Origin: Proteromonas lacertae | Lineage: Eukaryota > Sar > Bigyra > Opalinata > Proteromonadidae | Direction: 5' to 3' | NCBI GenBank assembly: GCA_002245135.1 | Contig: NGBS01000292.1 | Coordinates: 599,928-663,927 of the forward strand | DNA length: 64,000 bases | Part shown: in pieces, positions 1-13,732 of the stretch | How positions within the stretch are numbered: the first letter of the stretch is position 1 | Layout of the letters: each line of letters begins with the position of its first letter | The notes under the pieces: model-generated | Database searches by the model: none | Told to the model about the DNA's origin: nothing | Seen by the model: the letters and a program-made list of their open reading frames with translations, nothing else | Translations under genes and position numbers: made by a program

Positions 1-3000
1 CTAAGGATAATACAATTCGTATTTGGAATTTTTCAAATGGAATTCCTTATGGGATATGTGTTGGACATACTAATAGTATGAATGCAATAAAAGTATTAAT
101 AATAATAATAATAATATTTCATATTTTTATAGTTTACAAAAGATAATCGATTATTATCAATAAGTGATGATGGAACATGTAAATATTGGTCAATTCATTC
201 TCTGAATAAAGATAAAAGTGATAAGATTAATGATAAATGGCATCGTATAATTATTATATTTATATTTATATTTATAAACGTGTAGATTCTACTTGTATTA
301 TATCTTATTATCATAAAGATGTATCACCAAATCCAAGTAATCATACAGTCTTGAATAAACCAGTTAATGTTATATCTTATATGTATTAATAGATTCCTAT
401 TTATTTATATAGAAAAGATAAAGATTTGATTATTACAGGAGATGATCAAGGGATGATCAGAGTTTATAGATTACCTAAAAATAGTGAAATAAAAGATAGA
501 GAAATATATGATAGAGAAGCTGAAAGGTTTTTGGTTTCTTACTATAGTATATATATATATTTTTCTTTCTATATTATTATTTAAATAGAAGCATTTGATC
601 GAGGAATAATATTTATGAAAATAAATTCACTTAAAAATACAATAGCTGTAAGTACATCCAAAGATGAATCAATATTAATGTTGAAATACAATTCAAAATA
701 CACTGAAATGATTCCAATCAAAATCAAAACAAATGAAGATCCAAATCATTTAGACAATCCTCCTGATAAAGTGAAATTGTTAAATAAAAAGATATATTGT
801 GATTTCTTATGTTTTTCTAAAGACTGTAAATTGTTAATTACTTCAGTTGGGTTTTCTTATCGATTAAATGGAACAAAGAAACATATTGGAATAATAAAAG
901 TATATATTTATTTATTCTTATATAATAATAATAATATAGATGTTTGATGCTGAGACTGGTAGATATATCACATCTTACACTGGAGTTAGTGCAGTTACAG
1001 TAATAAAAACATCTCCATTTTACAACAATATAATCATAGTAACTGACAATGTAGGAAATATTCGAATATATGATATCTCGTCCAACACATTGCTAAATAA
1101 ATTCACCAACATACACTTAGGTGGAATGAGTAATATGAATGATAATGGTCCAATCTATCACACCAATGATCGTGTTGGTATTCAAGATTGTAGTTGGAAT
1201 AGAGATGGTACTGAGTTTATAGTATCTGATAATAATGGAAGATGGTCTTTGTATGGTAATGGAAATAGTGATATTTATGATCATATTCCACCTGAATTAT
1301 ACTTTACTTCTGATTATGAAAGTGTTACTGAAACTAAAACTCACAATATTATTGATACTGCTACAAAGATGCCTTGTCATTTATTACCTCATGTTTATTG
1401 TGAATCAAATGGACAAATGTATATTTTTATTGTTTATTTTGTTATATTATTTTTATAGTTATAACATTCCACCTCCATATCCGCTTGATAGAAATTCAAT
1501 GACAAGTGAAGAGAATATTAGACGAAGAAAACAATTAATACAACAAACAAGACTGTTAGAATCAAAAATGAAAATAGAATCTGATGCAATTGAATCATCA
1601 ACACCACCAACTAATAATAACAATAGAAATAGAAATGGAAGGAATAATCGTTCAAGAAATCGTAATAATAATAATGATAATAATATGGAAGAGGAAGAAG
1701 AAGATGATGATGATGAAATTCCTGCACCACCAATAGACCAAAATGACGATGACTTTGACCCACAAAATATAATAGATAGTGATTCAGATTCAAGTAGTTT
1801 AGATTTAGACAATGAAAGTGATTCTGTAGGTAAGTGATGATGGTAATGAAGAAATATTAGAAGATAGAAGTAGTAATAGAGGAAGAGGAGGTAGAAGAAG
1901 AAGTGGTTTAAGATCAAGAAATAGGAATGATATTAATAGTGATGATTATGATTATAATGATTCTGAAGGTGTTACAACGAGAAGTAGATCCAGTAGAAGC
2001 AATAATACAAATACAAGAAATACAAGAAGAAATAGAGTCGTTTCACATACTAGTCGTTACTATGATGAAGACGAAGAAGATGAGTTTTTATCTGATGATA
2101 ATGAAGGTGATATGCTAGACAATGATGGAAATTTAACTGAAGAATTTGAGAGAGAAGATAATGAACAGTCAGATAGTGATACTTATTCAGTAGAAAGTGA
2201 TAAAGAAATAGAAAAGGAAATATCTAAAAGACAATGGGATATTACTGAAGGTTATAAGAATAGAGAAAATGAAGTCCCAACTGATGATAGGTTTGATATG
2301 AACAAATCAATTAATGAATTTTCTGAACAAGATTTGAAGTCATTAAAATGTGGATTATGTCAATCAACTAATAACAATAGTAAATATCAATTTATTCCTC
2401 ATCCTTTAATATATGACAGACATCCAGTGTATATCCATGAAATATGTGCAAAATATTCACCAGAAGTTGTTTATAATAGTAATGATCTAAATGAATGTAA
2501 AAATATCACTGCTAATATATATCGTGGTTTGAAATTACTGTGTTCTATATGTAGTGAAGATGGTGGAACTTGTGGTTGTAGTGTTGATATTTGTGATAAA
2601 AGTGTTCATATTCCATGTGCTATTAAATCAGGTTGGAAACCTGGAACTCAGTTTTATTGCGATGAACATCGATATATTGCGAAAATACCTCATATTGAAG
2701 ATGCATTTGTATATTTATTTATTTATATTTATTTATTCTATATATATATATATATAGTCAAGATCAAGCTTTTATTATGATAGAACTTATATATTAAAAA
2801 CAACATTGAAAGAATATAATTATTATATTCCTCAGATGAATGATCATGTTGGTTATATTACTAGAGGACATATTTCATATTGTAAGAACTTGGAGAATAA
2901 ATCCATTACTATCAAACCACCTCAAATCTTAACGGATAATTATATAAGAGCTGTAGAGTGTATAGTGAAAGATTATAAATATGTATTTCCTGATTTGAGT

Positions 3001-4605
3001 GATCCACTTCCTTCTATTCGAATTATTTGTACTTTGAAAGTGATTGGTTATCCAAAATGTGAAGTTTTGGATGATTTTATCAATTCATTACCAGAAAAAG
3101 AGCAAAAAGAAGAAGATAATGATTATGAAGTTTTATTACCAGAATATATCAAAGTTCCAGATAATAAGAATTGGACGTTTGAAATAGAGTTAATGAAATC
3201 GGATGAACCTGATTTCATTGTATTAATAGAGAAATTATACAAAACCATCAATAACCCTTGGGATATAAACGAATATGTTTCAGTGAAGTTTTCAAGTGAT
3301 GATGGTGAAATTAAGATATATAACGGTCATATTATTAATATAGTGGAAGATAGACAGTTTAAGAGATGTTATTATAATGGTATTAAAGTTAGATGGGATG
3401 ATGAATCAGAGAATGATGTTTCGCCTTGGGAAATGGAATATGTTGATAGTAATAATGGTGTTTATAATGATCCTGTATATATTATAATAATAATAATAAT
3501 AATATTTATATATAGATTCCATCAATATCTGATGAAATGAAGAGTATTGTGATGAGTAATATCAATTTATTATTAAAGAAACCAAATCTAAGTATATTAT
3601 AATATATATTAATGATTAATAGAATATTTCAAAGATTCTTTAAAAGACTCACAATATCCATATTATTCATTTGTTGTTCCTTTACCAATTTCAATGACTA
3701 TTATGTTGAATAGATTAATATCAAAGTATATTTATATATAAATATTATTAATATATTTTTATTATTAGTTTTTATCGTTCTAAAGAATCAATTGATGCTG
3801 ATTTAAAGACAATGTGTGATAATAGTATATAATGTTTATTATTTATTCATTTTATAGTTTTGTTATATTTTCCAAATGGACATAGTGCTTATAAATCACT
3901 AAGTAAATTCAAAGAATATATCAAAACTATTTATATACAACCAGAAATAAAACAAGAGAATAGTAATAATAGTAATAATAGTAAAACATCACCAAATAGT
4001 ATAAATATTTTATATTTATTTATTGTTATTTAGAAACAGAATCATCCAATCCATACATCCGATTTTGTGAAAGATTAAATGATTTTAATGAATCAATCAA
4101 AGAGAGTGATGATACATTATTATTCCACCAATCAGGATCAATGAATAATGGACAAAATAAATCAATTGGTTTAGACAAATTATCAGAAAATATAAAGAAT
4201 CATATTTATAAGAAGATAGATAATTATTGGGATGATTTAATGAGTATGTTTGATGAGTTTTTAAGTCAAAGGAAAAAGAATAATATTGAGTATAGTGTAG
4301 CTGTAGAATTGAAACAGTTTTGTTATGATAATATATTGATGTGTGAAGTGGATGGTGTTGAATTGTTGGAATTAACTCCAAATCCTTATAGTGAAGATGT
4401 TTATGAGAGTATGAATCTAAGAGATGGTCCAAAAAGAAGAAAAAGAATAGAAATGAGTGATGAAGATGAATCTGAAGTGGAAGAGGAGGAGGAAGAAGAA
4501 GATCTTTCTGATGATTATTCGAGTGTTTCTTCTGATAATTATATCTCTACAAAGAAGAGTAAGAATAAAGTTGTAAAGAAAAGAAGAAGATCGAAAAGAT
4601 ATTAA
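1..4605 (+). CDS. BRWD/PHIP-like WD40, ePHD and bromodomain chromatin protein (5' end outside window)
   Basis: The gene enters the window inside WD40 repeats (DNTIRIWNF at the left edge) and ends with a TAA at 4605. Family-typical landmarks follow in order: a PPELYFTSDY segment near 1285-1315 that matches the end of the BRWD propeller module, an acidic Asn/Arg-rich linker (1.6-2.3 kb), an extended PHD zinc module (Cys/His pairs at 2348-2680), a cryptic-Tudor-like block ending SPWEME (3290-3440), one bromodomain-like region (3620-3920) and an acidic then basic tail. Known BRWD proteins read acetylated or methylated histones and serve CUL4 ligases; the same role here is inference. At least ten short introns are needed, e.g. 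93-132, 245-285 and 1830-1860. The 31-nt intron at 1830-1860 (GTAAGT donor) could instead be a frame break. The propeller start is missing. Confidence 0.85.
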
Positions 4606-4773
4606 TTGAATGTTATTCTATATTGTTATTATTTGTATGTTTGTCGTGAATATCTATTTCTTACTGTAAATAATGAATGGGAAAAGTTTTTGAAAAATTT
4701 CAAAATAGGTTGTTTTACCCAAAATTTTTGGTAACCCACAACGTATCTGAAAATTCATTTGATCAATTTAACG

Positions 4774-5928
4774 ATGAAAGCTATCTATTTGTTGGTTATT
4801 TACTTATCTTGCGTATTAGGATGTTACAAGTATTGTAACGGACATGGTAGTTGTGGTCCAAAAGACAAATGTGAGTGTTATATGGGTTGGGGAGGTGCTG
4901 ATTGTTCTTTGAGTATAGTCTAGAATTTTTATTTAAATAGGAGCATGCCCATACGGTGAAGCCTTAGTTGATATTCCACTTGGTGATTTAGATCACGATG
5001 GTTCAGTAGACAGTACAGCAGTAAAGACAGAATGGAGACCTAAGTATGGTTTGAGTGAGAATTTAAAAGGATATGTAACAAAGAGCAGAGCTCACAGATA
5101 TGCTGAATGTTCCAACAGTGGAAGTTGTGATAGAACAACCGGTGATTGTGTATGTTATAAAGGATATGAAGGAAGTGCTTGTCAACGTCGTAGTTGTCCT
5201 AGTAGTGTAGAAGGAGTAAGTTGTAGTGGAAATGGTGTTTGTATGAGTAGTACTGCTTATGCCAAAGAACAAGGCAGTGCTTATTATGGATGGGAATTAG
5301 ATAAATTCTTTACCTGTAAATGTGATGCTGGTTATGAAGGTGTAGATTGTAGTTTGAGACAATGTCCAATGGGTTTGGATCCAGTTACATTCGCTGGTTC
5401 AACAATGACATATACACTTGAAAATACAAATCAAGTATCAAAACTTACACATCCTTATTCCTTACAAATTACTTATGATGGAACTGTTTATCCAACTCCA
5501 ATTATTAGTGCAGCACCAACAGTAGTGATATTATGTACAGCTGGTTCAACTGCAATTAAAGACACTACAAAAGCTAATTCTTACCAAGAAGAAATGAAAA
5601 GAGCAATTCAAACAATTCCTCCACTTTCACAAGCTTCAGTTAAAAATATCATGTGATGATACACCAAGTCCAGTTATTACAATAACAGCAGAATCAGCTG
5701 ATCCAATTAAATTTGATAAATCATCAATTATTGCTGTAAAGAATGATGGAAGTTCAATTAATGGATTTTACTGTAGTTAAAGGTATAGTTAATACTCCCA
5801 CAGGTACTTCAATGAAAGCTACATTATGTGCTGGCAGAGGTTTATGTGATTCAAAGACTGGATTATGTAGTTGTTTCCAAGGATATTATGGATATGCTTG
5901 TGAAAACCAAAGAACTATTCAATTGTAA
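4774..5928 (+). CDS. Secreted EGF/tenascin-like (mastigoneme-like) protein
   Basis: It starts with a hydrophobic signal peptide (MKAIYLLVIYLSCVLG) that runs directly into a Cys-rich EGF module. One intron at about 4917-4940 follows. Further EGF modules lie near 5095-5190, 5200-5360 and 5815-5915, with CxCxxGYxGxxC patterns. The block CDAGYEGVDCSLRQCPMG (about 5320-5375) resembles the repeat found in tenascin-like and flagellar-hair (mastigoneme) proteins of stramenopiles and other protists; this is from memory of the family, not a search. Location is therefore extracellular or cell surface. Two one-base frame breaks are needed to join the parts: one near 5645 (a run of five A, four would restore the frame) and one near 5767 (a run of four T). 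They are sequencing slips or early decay. Confidence 0.65.
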
Positions 5929-6036
5929 ATTTAATCATTTCACTTACATTTAATTAAAGTGAGTTTTGTTTTTTCTATTTTGTATTTTATTCGAGAAATA
6001 TATTATAAAATAAAAGAATAATTAAATATAAATTGA

Positions 6037-6468
6037 CTATTTTATTGGATTTCCAGAAATACCAAATTGACCATGATAATACGGTTTTCTAGTTTCATCT
6101 TTATATCTTTCCTCTTTCAATTCACTAACACTCCCAATTCTAGCTAATTTCTTCATTGGAAGTATTATATTATTATTACTTTTCATTTTCTTACTTTTAT
6201 TATTTTCAACATTTTTATTAATTTTCTTTTCTTTCCTCTTCTTTTCTTCCTCCTCTTCTTTCTTATCTTTTTCTATTAAATGTTTAATTGTGTCATATTT
6301 CAATCCTAATTGATGATACATATTATTCTTCAACGGAATAACATTCTTCATTTTCGTATCAATTTTTGGTATATTTAATGTGTGATGACTACTTTCAATT
6401 ATCTTGTTATAATCATCAGATATATAATCAGGACCAAGCAAACGTATATCATTTACATCCTATTACAA

Positions 6469-6499
<31 letters not shown>

Positions 6500-9400
6500 T
6501 ATACATCAAATTTACTTGGTTTATCTTGTAATATCTCATTCCAAATCATTTGTTCTTTCTTCATTTTCATATCTCTTTGTCTCAAACTATTAGTTTGTTT
6601 ATCTTCTAAACTCATATAATATTGCTCTCTTTCTTCACCTCTTCTTTCCATCTCTAACATCAATCTTCTCTCTGCTTCTTCAGCTAGTCTTTGTCTTTCA
6701 CTGATCATCTTATGAACTTCATCAACTAAACGTTTATTCTTTTGAATTTCTTTATCTTTTTCTTCATTATCTAAGAAATATCTCATTGCTGCATCTTCTT
6801 TTCTCATATCATATAATTCTCTTTTTCTATTCTTTTCTTCTTGAATCTCAAAGAATTGTCTCATTCGTTCTTCCTCTAATTCTTTTGCTATTTTTTCTCT
6901 CAATTCTCTTTCAGCTCTTTCTCTCTCTTTCTCTTCAAATTCTTTCCTAATTCTTTCTTCTTCTTCTGCAGCTAATCGTAATCTCTCTGCTTCTTCTTCT
7001 GCTAATCTTTTGGCTTCTTCATCATCTGCTTCTTGCTCATCTTCAATTATATGCCATTTTGGCTTTTCTTTTGGTTTTTCTTCTTCTTTCTTCTCTTCTT
7101 CCTTCTTCTTTGGAGTTGAAGTTCTCTTTTTCATTGATAATTTCTTCCACTTTCTCTTTAATATCTTATTACCATTTGCATCAACATTATCAGTTGAGTT
7201 TTCAGTACTTACACTTTCATCACCTGTATATTCACCTTCTGTACCACTATATTCATAATCACTACTATCATAATCACCACTTTCATTACCACTTTCTGGA
7301 TTATTCAAATCTTTTCGAGTTTTAGATCTCTTAAAATCAGGTGGTAAATGAAATACATTCACATCTGTATTCTTTATTACACCATATTTATCTAAATGTT
7401 CTATTGGAGGTGGTGATGGTGATTCTGAACCATCTGAATCACTTCTTCTTCGATGAATTGTGCTTCTTCTCTTTCTTGATTTTCGTCTTGTACTTTTCCT
7501 TCTACCATAGTGATTTATGTGGAATTGAGATTTGTTTTTATTGTCATATTGAATAGATGCTGGTCTGGTTGGTATTACATATTCGAATATATTGAGATTG
7601 TGTAATAATAATGACATTGCTATATAAATAAATAAATAATAATAATAATAATATATATATATATATTATACATCTTGTACTATAACTATGATTATGTTTG
7701 ATATAATCGACTAATAATTTCATTTTTCTTTCTAAGAAGTATTCTCTACAGGGATGTCTTAAATACCAAATAACAAATGTTTTCTCTATTTTTATTTCTT
7801 CATCATGTTCTTCTTTTGTTTGTTGATTTTCTTCTTTCTTTTCTTCTTCTTCTTTATTCTCTTCATTATTCTCTTTTTCTTCTCCTTTTTCTTCGTTTAT
7901 TGGTGGTAATGGTTCTACTTCCTCCTTCATTTCTTCTTCATCATCATTATCATTTTCTCCTTTTGATTCTTCTTCTTCCTTTGTTGATTGTTCTTCATTA
8001 TTTCTTTCAGTTACATCTTCTTCTGTTGGAGGATTATTATCATCAATTTTACCTTCTTCTTCTTTTCCCTCTGTAACTTCAGATTCTTTATTCTCTCCAT
8101 CATCATTTTCATTTGCATTTTGTGTATTCTGTGTATTCTGTGTATTATCTGTATTTTCTGTAGTTACTGTATCAACAGTATTCTCTTCATTCACTATACT
8201 TTCTCCTCCTTCTCTTTCTACTACCTCATCTCCATGAATCTTTAACTTATTATCTTCTTCTTCATAATACTCATGAAGTAACAAAATTATTTCATTTTTA
8301 AAGTGTAATTTATTCGGCATAGTAATTCCTTCCTTCTTAGCTATCTCCACTACACTTGAATCATGACTTGCAGCTTTAATCTCCTCCATAAAGAATTTAT
8401 CTCTAACACCATAAGTATTATAAAACCAATCTACATAATTCATATATCTTGAATGTTCATAAGTAACGTTACCTGCATTAATATCTGATAAGAAAGGTAA
8501 CACTTTATTTGATTCAGCTGCTAACTCTCTTACGATTGGAACACCTTCAGATAAAATAGATTCATATTTTTTCATTATTTTTGAAACTTTTGTTTTATTT
8601 GAAAACATGTTGATTGAGATATATTCTTTTCCTTTATACTTATCTAATAATTGTTCAATATCTAATTCATCTACATTGTCGTTATATTCACTTTCATTAT
8701 CATTCATCTTTTCTCTTTCTAATCTCTCCATATATTCATCATACAAAACATCTATTAATTCACATAAGAAGTTCTTTCGTGTAGATGTTATATTATAGTA
8801 CCAATTCTGAAAATGGATTCTTCTTGCTAAGATTGTTGCCATATTTGGATCTTCTTCATCTTCCACAATTGTTAAAAGTGTAATGAGTAAAAATGGATAT
8901 TTCTGTAATACAGCTAAGACATTGGGAGATGCATAACTTCCATCACTGTTGAAAGGTAATCCCATTGCTTTGATCATTCGACTACACTCATTATTACCCA
9001 TTGCTTCATGAATTAACTATTGAATAAAAATATATTATTATTATATACATCTTCTCTATCTTCATCACTTATTTCTTTTAAGTATTTTGCCAACATGTCA
9101 GTATTTTCATATACTCTTTCCATTTCTCTGATTAAAAATATACGACGAATCTATTAACACAATAAACAAATATATAAATATACATCTTTTGTAGTAGAAA
9201 ACCAATTTCTAAACTTTCTCCATAACAATATATCATGAAATGTTTCAATATCAATTGAAGGTATTTCAACACCAGCTTCTTCTGCTCTTTGCCTTATCAC
9301 AGGATCTAAACTAGCAGCTGTACATTCTAACTCCTTCTCTCTACCACTCATTGTTTTATATTTGAATATATTTCGATGGATTTCTGGTTCTGGTGGATAA

Positions 9401-12400
9401 TAACCAAATATCCAAGGTCCCCAGTCTTGCTGCTGTAAATCTTCTTTCTCTACTTCTCCTAAGTAGATTCTATCATCGTCTATTAATCGACCAATACGTG
9501 AAACGATCAGTTGTTGTTTTTCTATTCTTTCAAAATCGATTCTTCGAGATCTACTTTCATATTCCTTTATTTTCTATATATTTATTAATAAATATATAAT
9601 TATATACTTCTCTATAGACAGTCATTTCTTCATTCTCAACACCTACAGCTGAAGCACATCCAGCTCCTGATATCTCTAATTATAAAATAAAAAACAAAAT
9701 ATAATATACGACTACCCAAAGTTCTTCTATCTGAAAAGAATACATGGTTTGGAACAGACTGTATCCTGAATTTGTGCATTATTTGACCAAGCTTTGGCTT
9801 GGGTGGTTCCATAACGGTAAAATTTTCACTAACAAATAAAACTTTACCATTTTCTTTCCTATCATAAGTGAATTTATCAGTAGGATTCTGATAAGGAGAA
9901 CATAAATAAGATGTCCTTGTAGGAAATGAATTAGTCAATTTTGTTGAACTATCTTTTATAGTTTTATTATTATTATTTATTATTGGTGTTTTTGGTGGAT
10001 ATTTATCTTTACTTTCTTGTCTTTTTCTTCTTCTACTATGTAATTCTGCTTCAATTAATGATTTTGTAATATCTTCATAACTCTTATCATTTACTATTAA
10101 TGGAATAGCTGTTGAAGAGGATGATTGTTCTATTACTGGCTCACTTCTTGATGTATTATTATTTTCTTCTTCTTCATTATTATTATTATTATCTTCATCA
10201 GCTTCATCATCTGCTTCATCATTCTGTTCATTGAGTGGTGATAGAAATAGACTTGAATTTGCACTTGATAATAAATCATTACTTGTATTAAATCTTCTTT
10301 TTAATTTGCTGCTACTACTTCCATTTCTACTTAAATTATTAGATTTTCGTAATATAGAGTAAGGAGTTGATGTTCTTGAATTGATTAAAGTTGAATCTGG
10401 TGTATTTAATCTACTATTAAAGTTACTATTATTATTGCCATTTGTATCATTATTTTCAGGTAATTCCATTAATATTTTATTTATTATACTATCATTTATC
10501 CTTCTCAAATTAGTAGAATCTAATCTTCGAATTGTTACATAATTATTTCCTTCAATTTTGACTGTATATGTTGATGATAAATAATTGACCACTTTTTCAT
10601 TTGTTTTTAATGGAGTTGGTGAAGTTGGTGAGATAGGTATATCTTCAATTTGATTACACTGTTCAGATATCTTTTTGTATAATGATCGAATCTTTTGTTT
10701 AATAAGCTCTGGACATTCAGGGAAGATTATATAATTAATTTCATCAATATAAAGTGGGAATAATCCAACAGCTGTTTCACAATATTTACTATCAATTACA
10801 TGAGATATTGTGTCAATATTCACTTGTTTTAATTTATCAGGATATACTATAGAAGTTGTCAATGGCATTCCTAAATTCAAATTTTCTTCAATTTTAATAA
10901 AATCATTATAAGAAGCTACAAAGAATGTAATATTGGTAATTGGATCAACAGAAAAGAATAAATCTTCAGAAAAAAATGAATTAGTGATTGGTGATGAGAA
11001 TGTATATGATTTTAATGATACAATTCTATCTGATGATATGAGTGAAAGTATTACAACACCATCTGAACCACCTGTTAACATGAATGAATATGTAGTTGAT
11101 TCTTGACTCTTGTTGAGGATAATTGTAGTGAAAATGGAAGTGATTGCTCTTGTATGCAACTATATATAAATAAATAAATAAATAAAATATATATACATGT
11201 TTTTGTAAAATATATTTCTGAGGTTTATATTTAATATAACTATAAATTCTCAAATATCCATCAATTGAACCAACAGCAATTGTCTGTGAATTAATCAAAA
11301 CATGACATAATGTAATTTTACATGGATTAAAATATGATCCTAACATTCTCAACTTACATTCTTCATTATTAATATCGTAAGTAATATGAAATACTTTAAT
11401 GCAATCATTCTGACAATGAGCTACAAATCCAACAGAATAACCTTCTAAACATGTTCCTTTCAGTGATGTAGGAATTGTTACTATACTACCAACCATGTTA
11501 GTTTCCATATAGTCTTTATAAATAACATAACAATTATAAGATAGTAACTTCAGTATAGTAATTAAACCTGATTTTGTACCAACAATACATATACCAACGA
11601 CACTTGTGCTAATTCTTGTTTGTTCATCTGTATATAAGACAATACCACAGGATGTTACTGGATCATTTTCATTAACAATGGTGAAGATTTTTCTACTACA
11701 AGTGGTAGTATCAAATAGTTCTATTGCTCCTGAACTCCAACCGATTATAACGATGTTTAATATATCATTGTATGTGATATAAGTGATGGTACTTATTCCA
11801 TTTCTCTATTAAAATTAATAAATAAATAAATAATATATATATATATATATATATACAATCAATATTGATCGATCACCTTGTGGTAATTCCATTGCGTGTA
11901 AGCAATTATTCTTCTCATCAATTATATATATTCTATTATTTCTCTTTGATATTGCACAAATTGCATTTTTATTATGAAAACATTTCTCATTTAATACCAT
12001 CGAAGATTGTAATGCTAAACTACTACATGGAATACTCATTTCCATATCAATATAGAATGTATGAATAGATCGATAGATTTCATCATATATTTGGAATTTA
12101 TAATAACAAGTACCAAATTGACAGAGTAATTCCAGTCTATTATTATCTTACAATAAAAATTAAAGAAAAATTAAAAAAATAAATGACTTATAAAAAAAAT
12201 AAAATGATATTTTTATATATAAATCAGCATAACTTGATCTATATAATAACTGTGAATATAAATGATTCTTTATAATATATTGATATGATTTACTATCTAT
12301 TGTCTTATAAAACTTCATTGTTGATTGTGGCAAATGAATTGAATAGATATTATAAACTTTATTACATGTTATATACCATAATTTCAAAGTACCTACTGTA

Positions 12401-13732
12401 TCGATTGTAATGAAATAATCAAATGGGTTTATGGGAATTTTCACTATCTCAGATTGGGTTTTGATCGATTCAGATCTGATCGTGTCTCTTAATATTGTAT
12501 CTGATTTGGATGGTTTCATTGTACGGTTTAATCTGGAAGTTGTATTATTATTATTACTTGTAAGAGATTTTAGTTTTAATAAAAACTTTGGATTTTGATC
12601 TAATAATAGAAATAAAATAAGATTAAGAAGGAGAATAAATATATATAAAAAAAATAAAAAATAAAATATATACAAGTTATAATTCCATCAGGATTACATT
12701 CTTTATGTTCATATAAATCATACGATATATTATTAATCGGAATAATTGTAGTAATAGGAGAAGAATGACACCATAATCTATTACCTTTCAACTCAACTTC
12801 TTCTTCAGTAGTTTGATGATGGTTTGGTAAATGGATTAATATTAATGAACAAAGATCTTTTGTAAATTTATCACATTTATAAACACCAGCTGTTATACAT
12901 AACACTCGACTCTTATAAGCCAAATGTATTTTGTAGATTTCTGATGTAGTACTATAAATATATATATAAATATATATAAATATACATATTTGGAATCATT
13001 CCTTCATATTGTCCAGTTAATTCGTGATATAATACTACACTATGTCCTGCACCTATATATAATGTCTGCGAAGTAGGATCATAGGTAAATGGTCGTTGGT
13101 AATAGAAATTGTGTAATTTAAACTGAATTCTGTGAGTGATTCGATATTCATTGGATGTTTTTAGATAACGAACACAATTGACATATACGTAGTTTGATTT
13201 ATTTTCTTTTGAAGCTATTAAATAAATAAATATATATATATAATTCTATACTGATTATCACCAATTCCATATTACTGTCAATCAACATACATTCAACATA
13301 TATACCCTACAATTTATATAATAAATATATTAATATACATTCACATGAGCTTTCTTTGTAAACAATACGTCAAACTGAGAATTTATTACATAAAGACTAA
13401 CAGCAGGTCCTGCATCTTCTACAACTAGTAAATACGCAGGCCCATTCTATGATAATTATTTATGCACTTTTATACTAATGATATAGAGAATATTTTCTGA
13501 ATTATTCCAGGAAATGGGGCTACACATTGCTTTACCATCTACAAAGTTATATATCATATTCAATACAGATAATTTACCTTCTGTATTCCACAATGTTAAG
13601 ATATTACCATCAAATGTCAATAGCTCTGAATATTCGTGATGAAAAGCGGTTGATAGTACTCCTCCCACGGTTGCACTTACCTACATATTATATTTTTCAG
13701 TATACATAATCAAGTAACCTTAATAAAACCAT
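6037..13732 (-). CDS. Giant WD40-repeat plus charged coiled-coil protein, possibly axonemal
   Basis: A single multi-intron gene can be read from ATG at 13732 to the stop at 6037. Its exons join in phase across about 14 short introns and give roughly 2,200 residues. The N-terminal half (13.7-11.0 kb) is beta-propeller-like with WD40 signatures such as LTLWNTEGK and GTLKLWYIT. A Ser/Asn-rich low-complexity stretch follows (10.5-9.9 kb), then a helical part with DWGPWIFGYYPPEPEIHR and HDILLWRKFRNWF, a Glu-rich segment (8.2-7.8 kb), a basic stretch, and a long EEAERLR-type charged coiled coil (7.05-6.5 kb). This architecture recalls large ciliary WD proteins such as WDR87/WDR97, but no ortholog is claimed. 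Flagellar genes SAXO and DRC9 are 11-15 kb away. Introns at 13445-13465 (21 nt) and 12149-12219 were inferred from phase alone. A CTCAAAC/GTTTGAG dyad sits 25 bases upstream of the start. Confidence 0.65.

Noticed and set aside
5640-5660. Euplotes-like programmed +1 frameshift at stop codons
   Set aside because: Some breaks can be read as a +1 slip at a stop, but others (SLC35C1-like, Vps62, DMAP1-A) must shift well before any stop, and no shared slip motif is evident.
7777-8245. Ser/Leu/Phe-rich frames on the plus strand
   Set aside because: Antisense shadow of the Glu-rich segment of the giant minus-strand gene.
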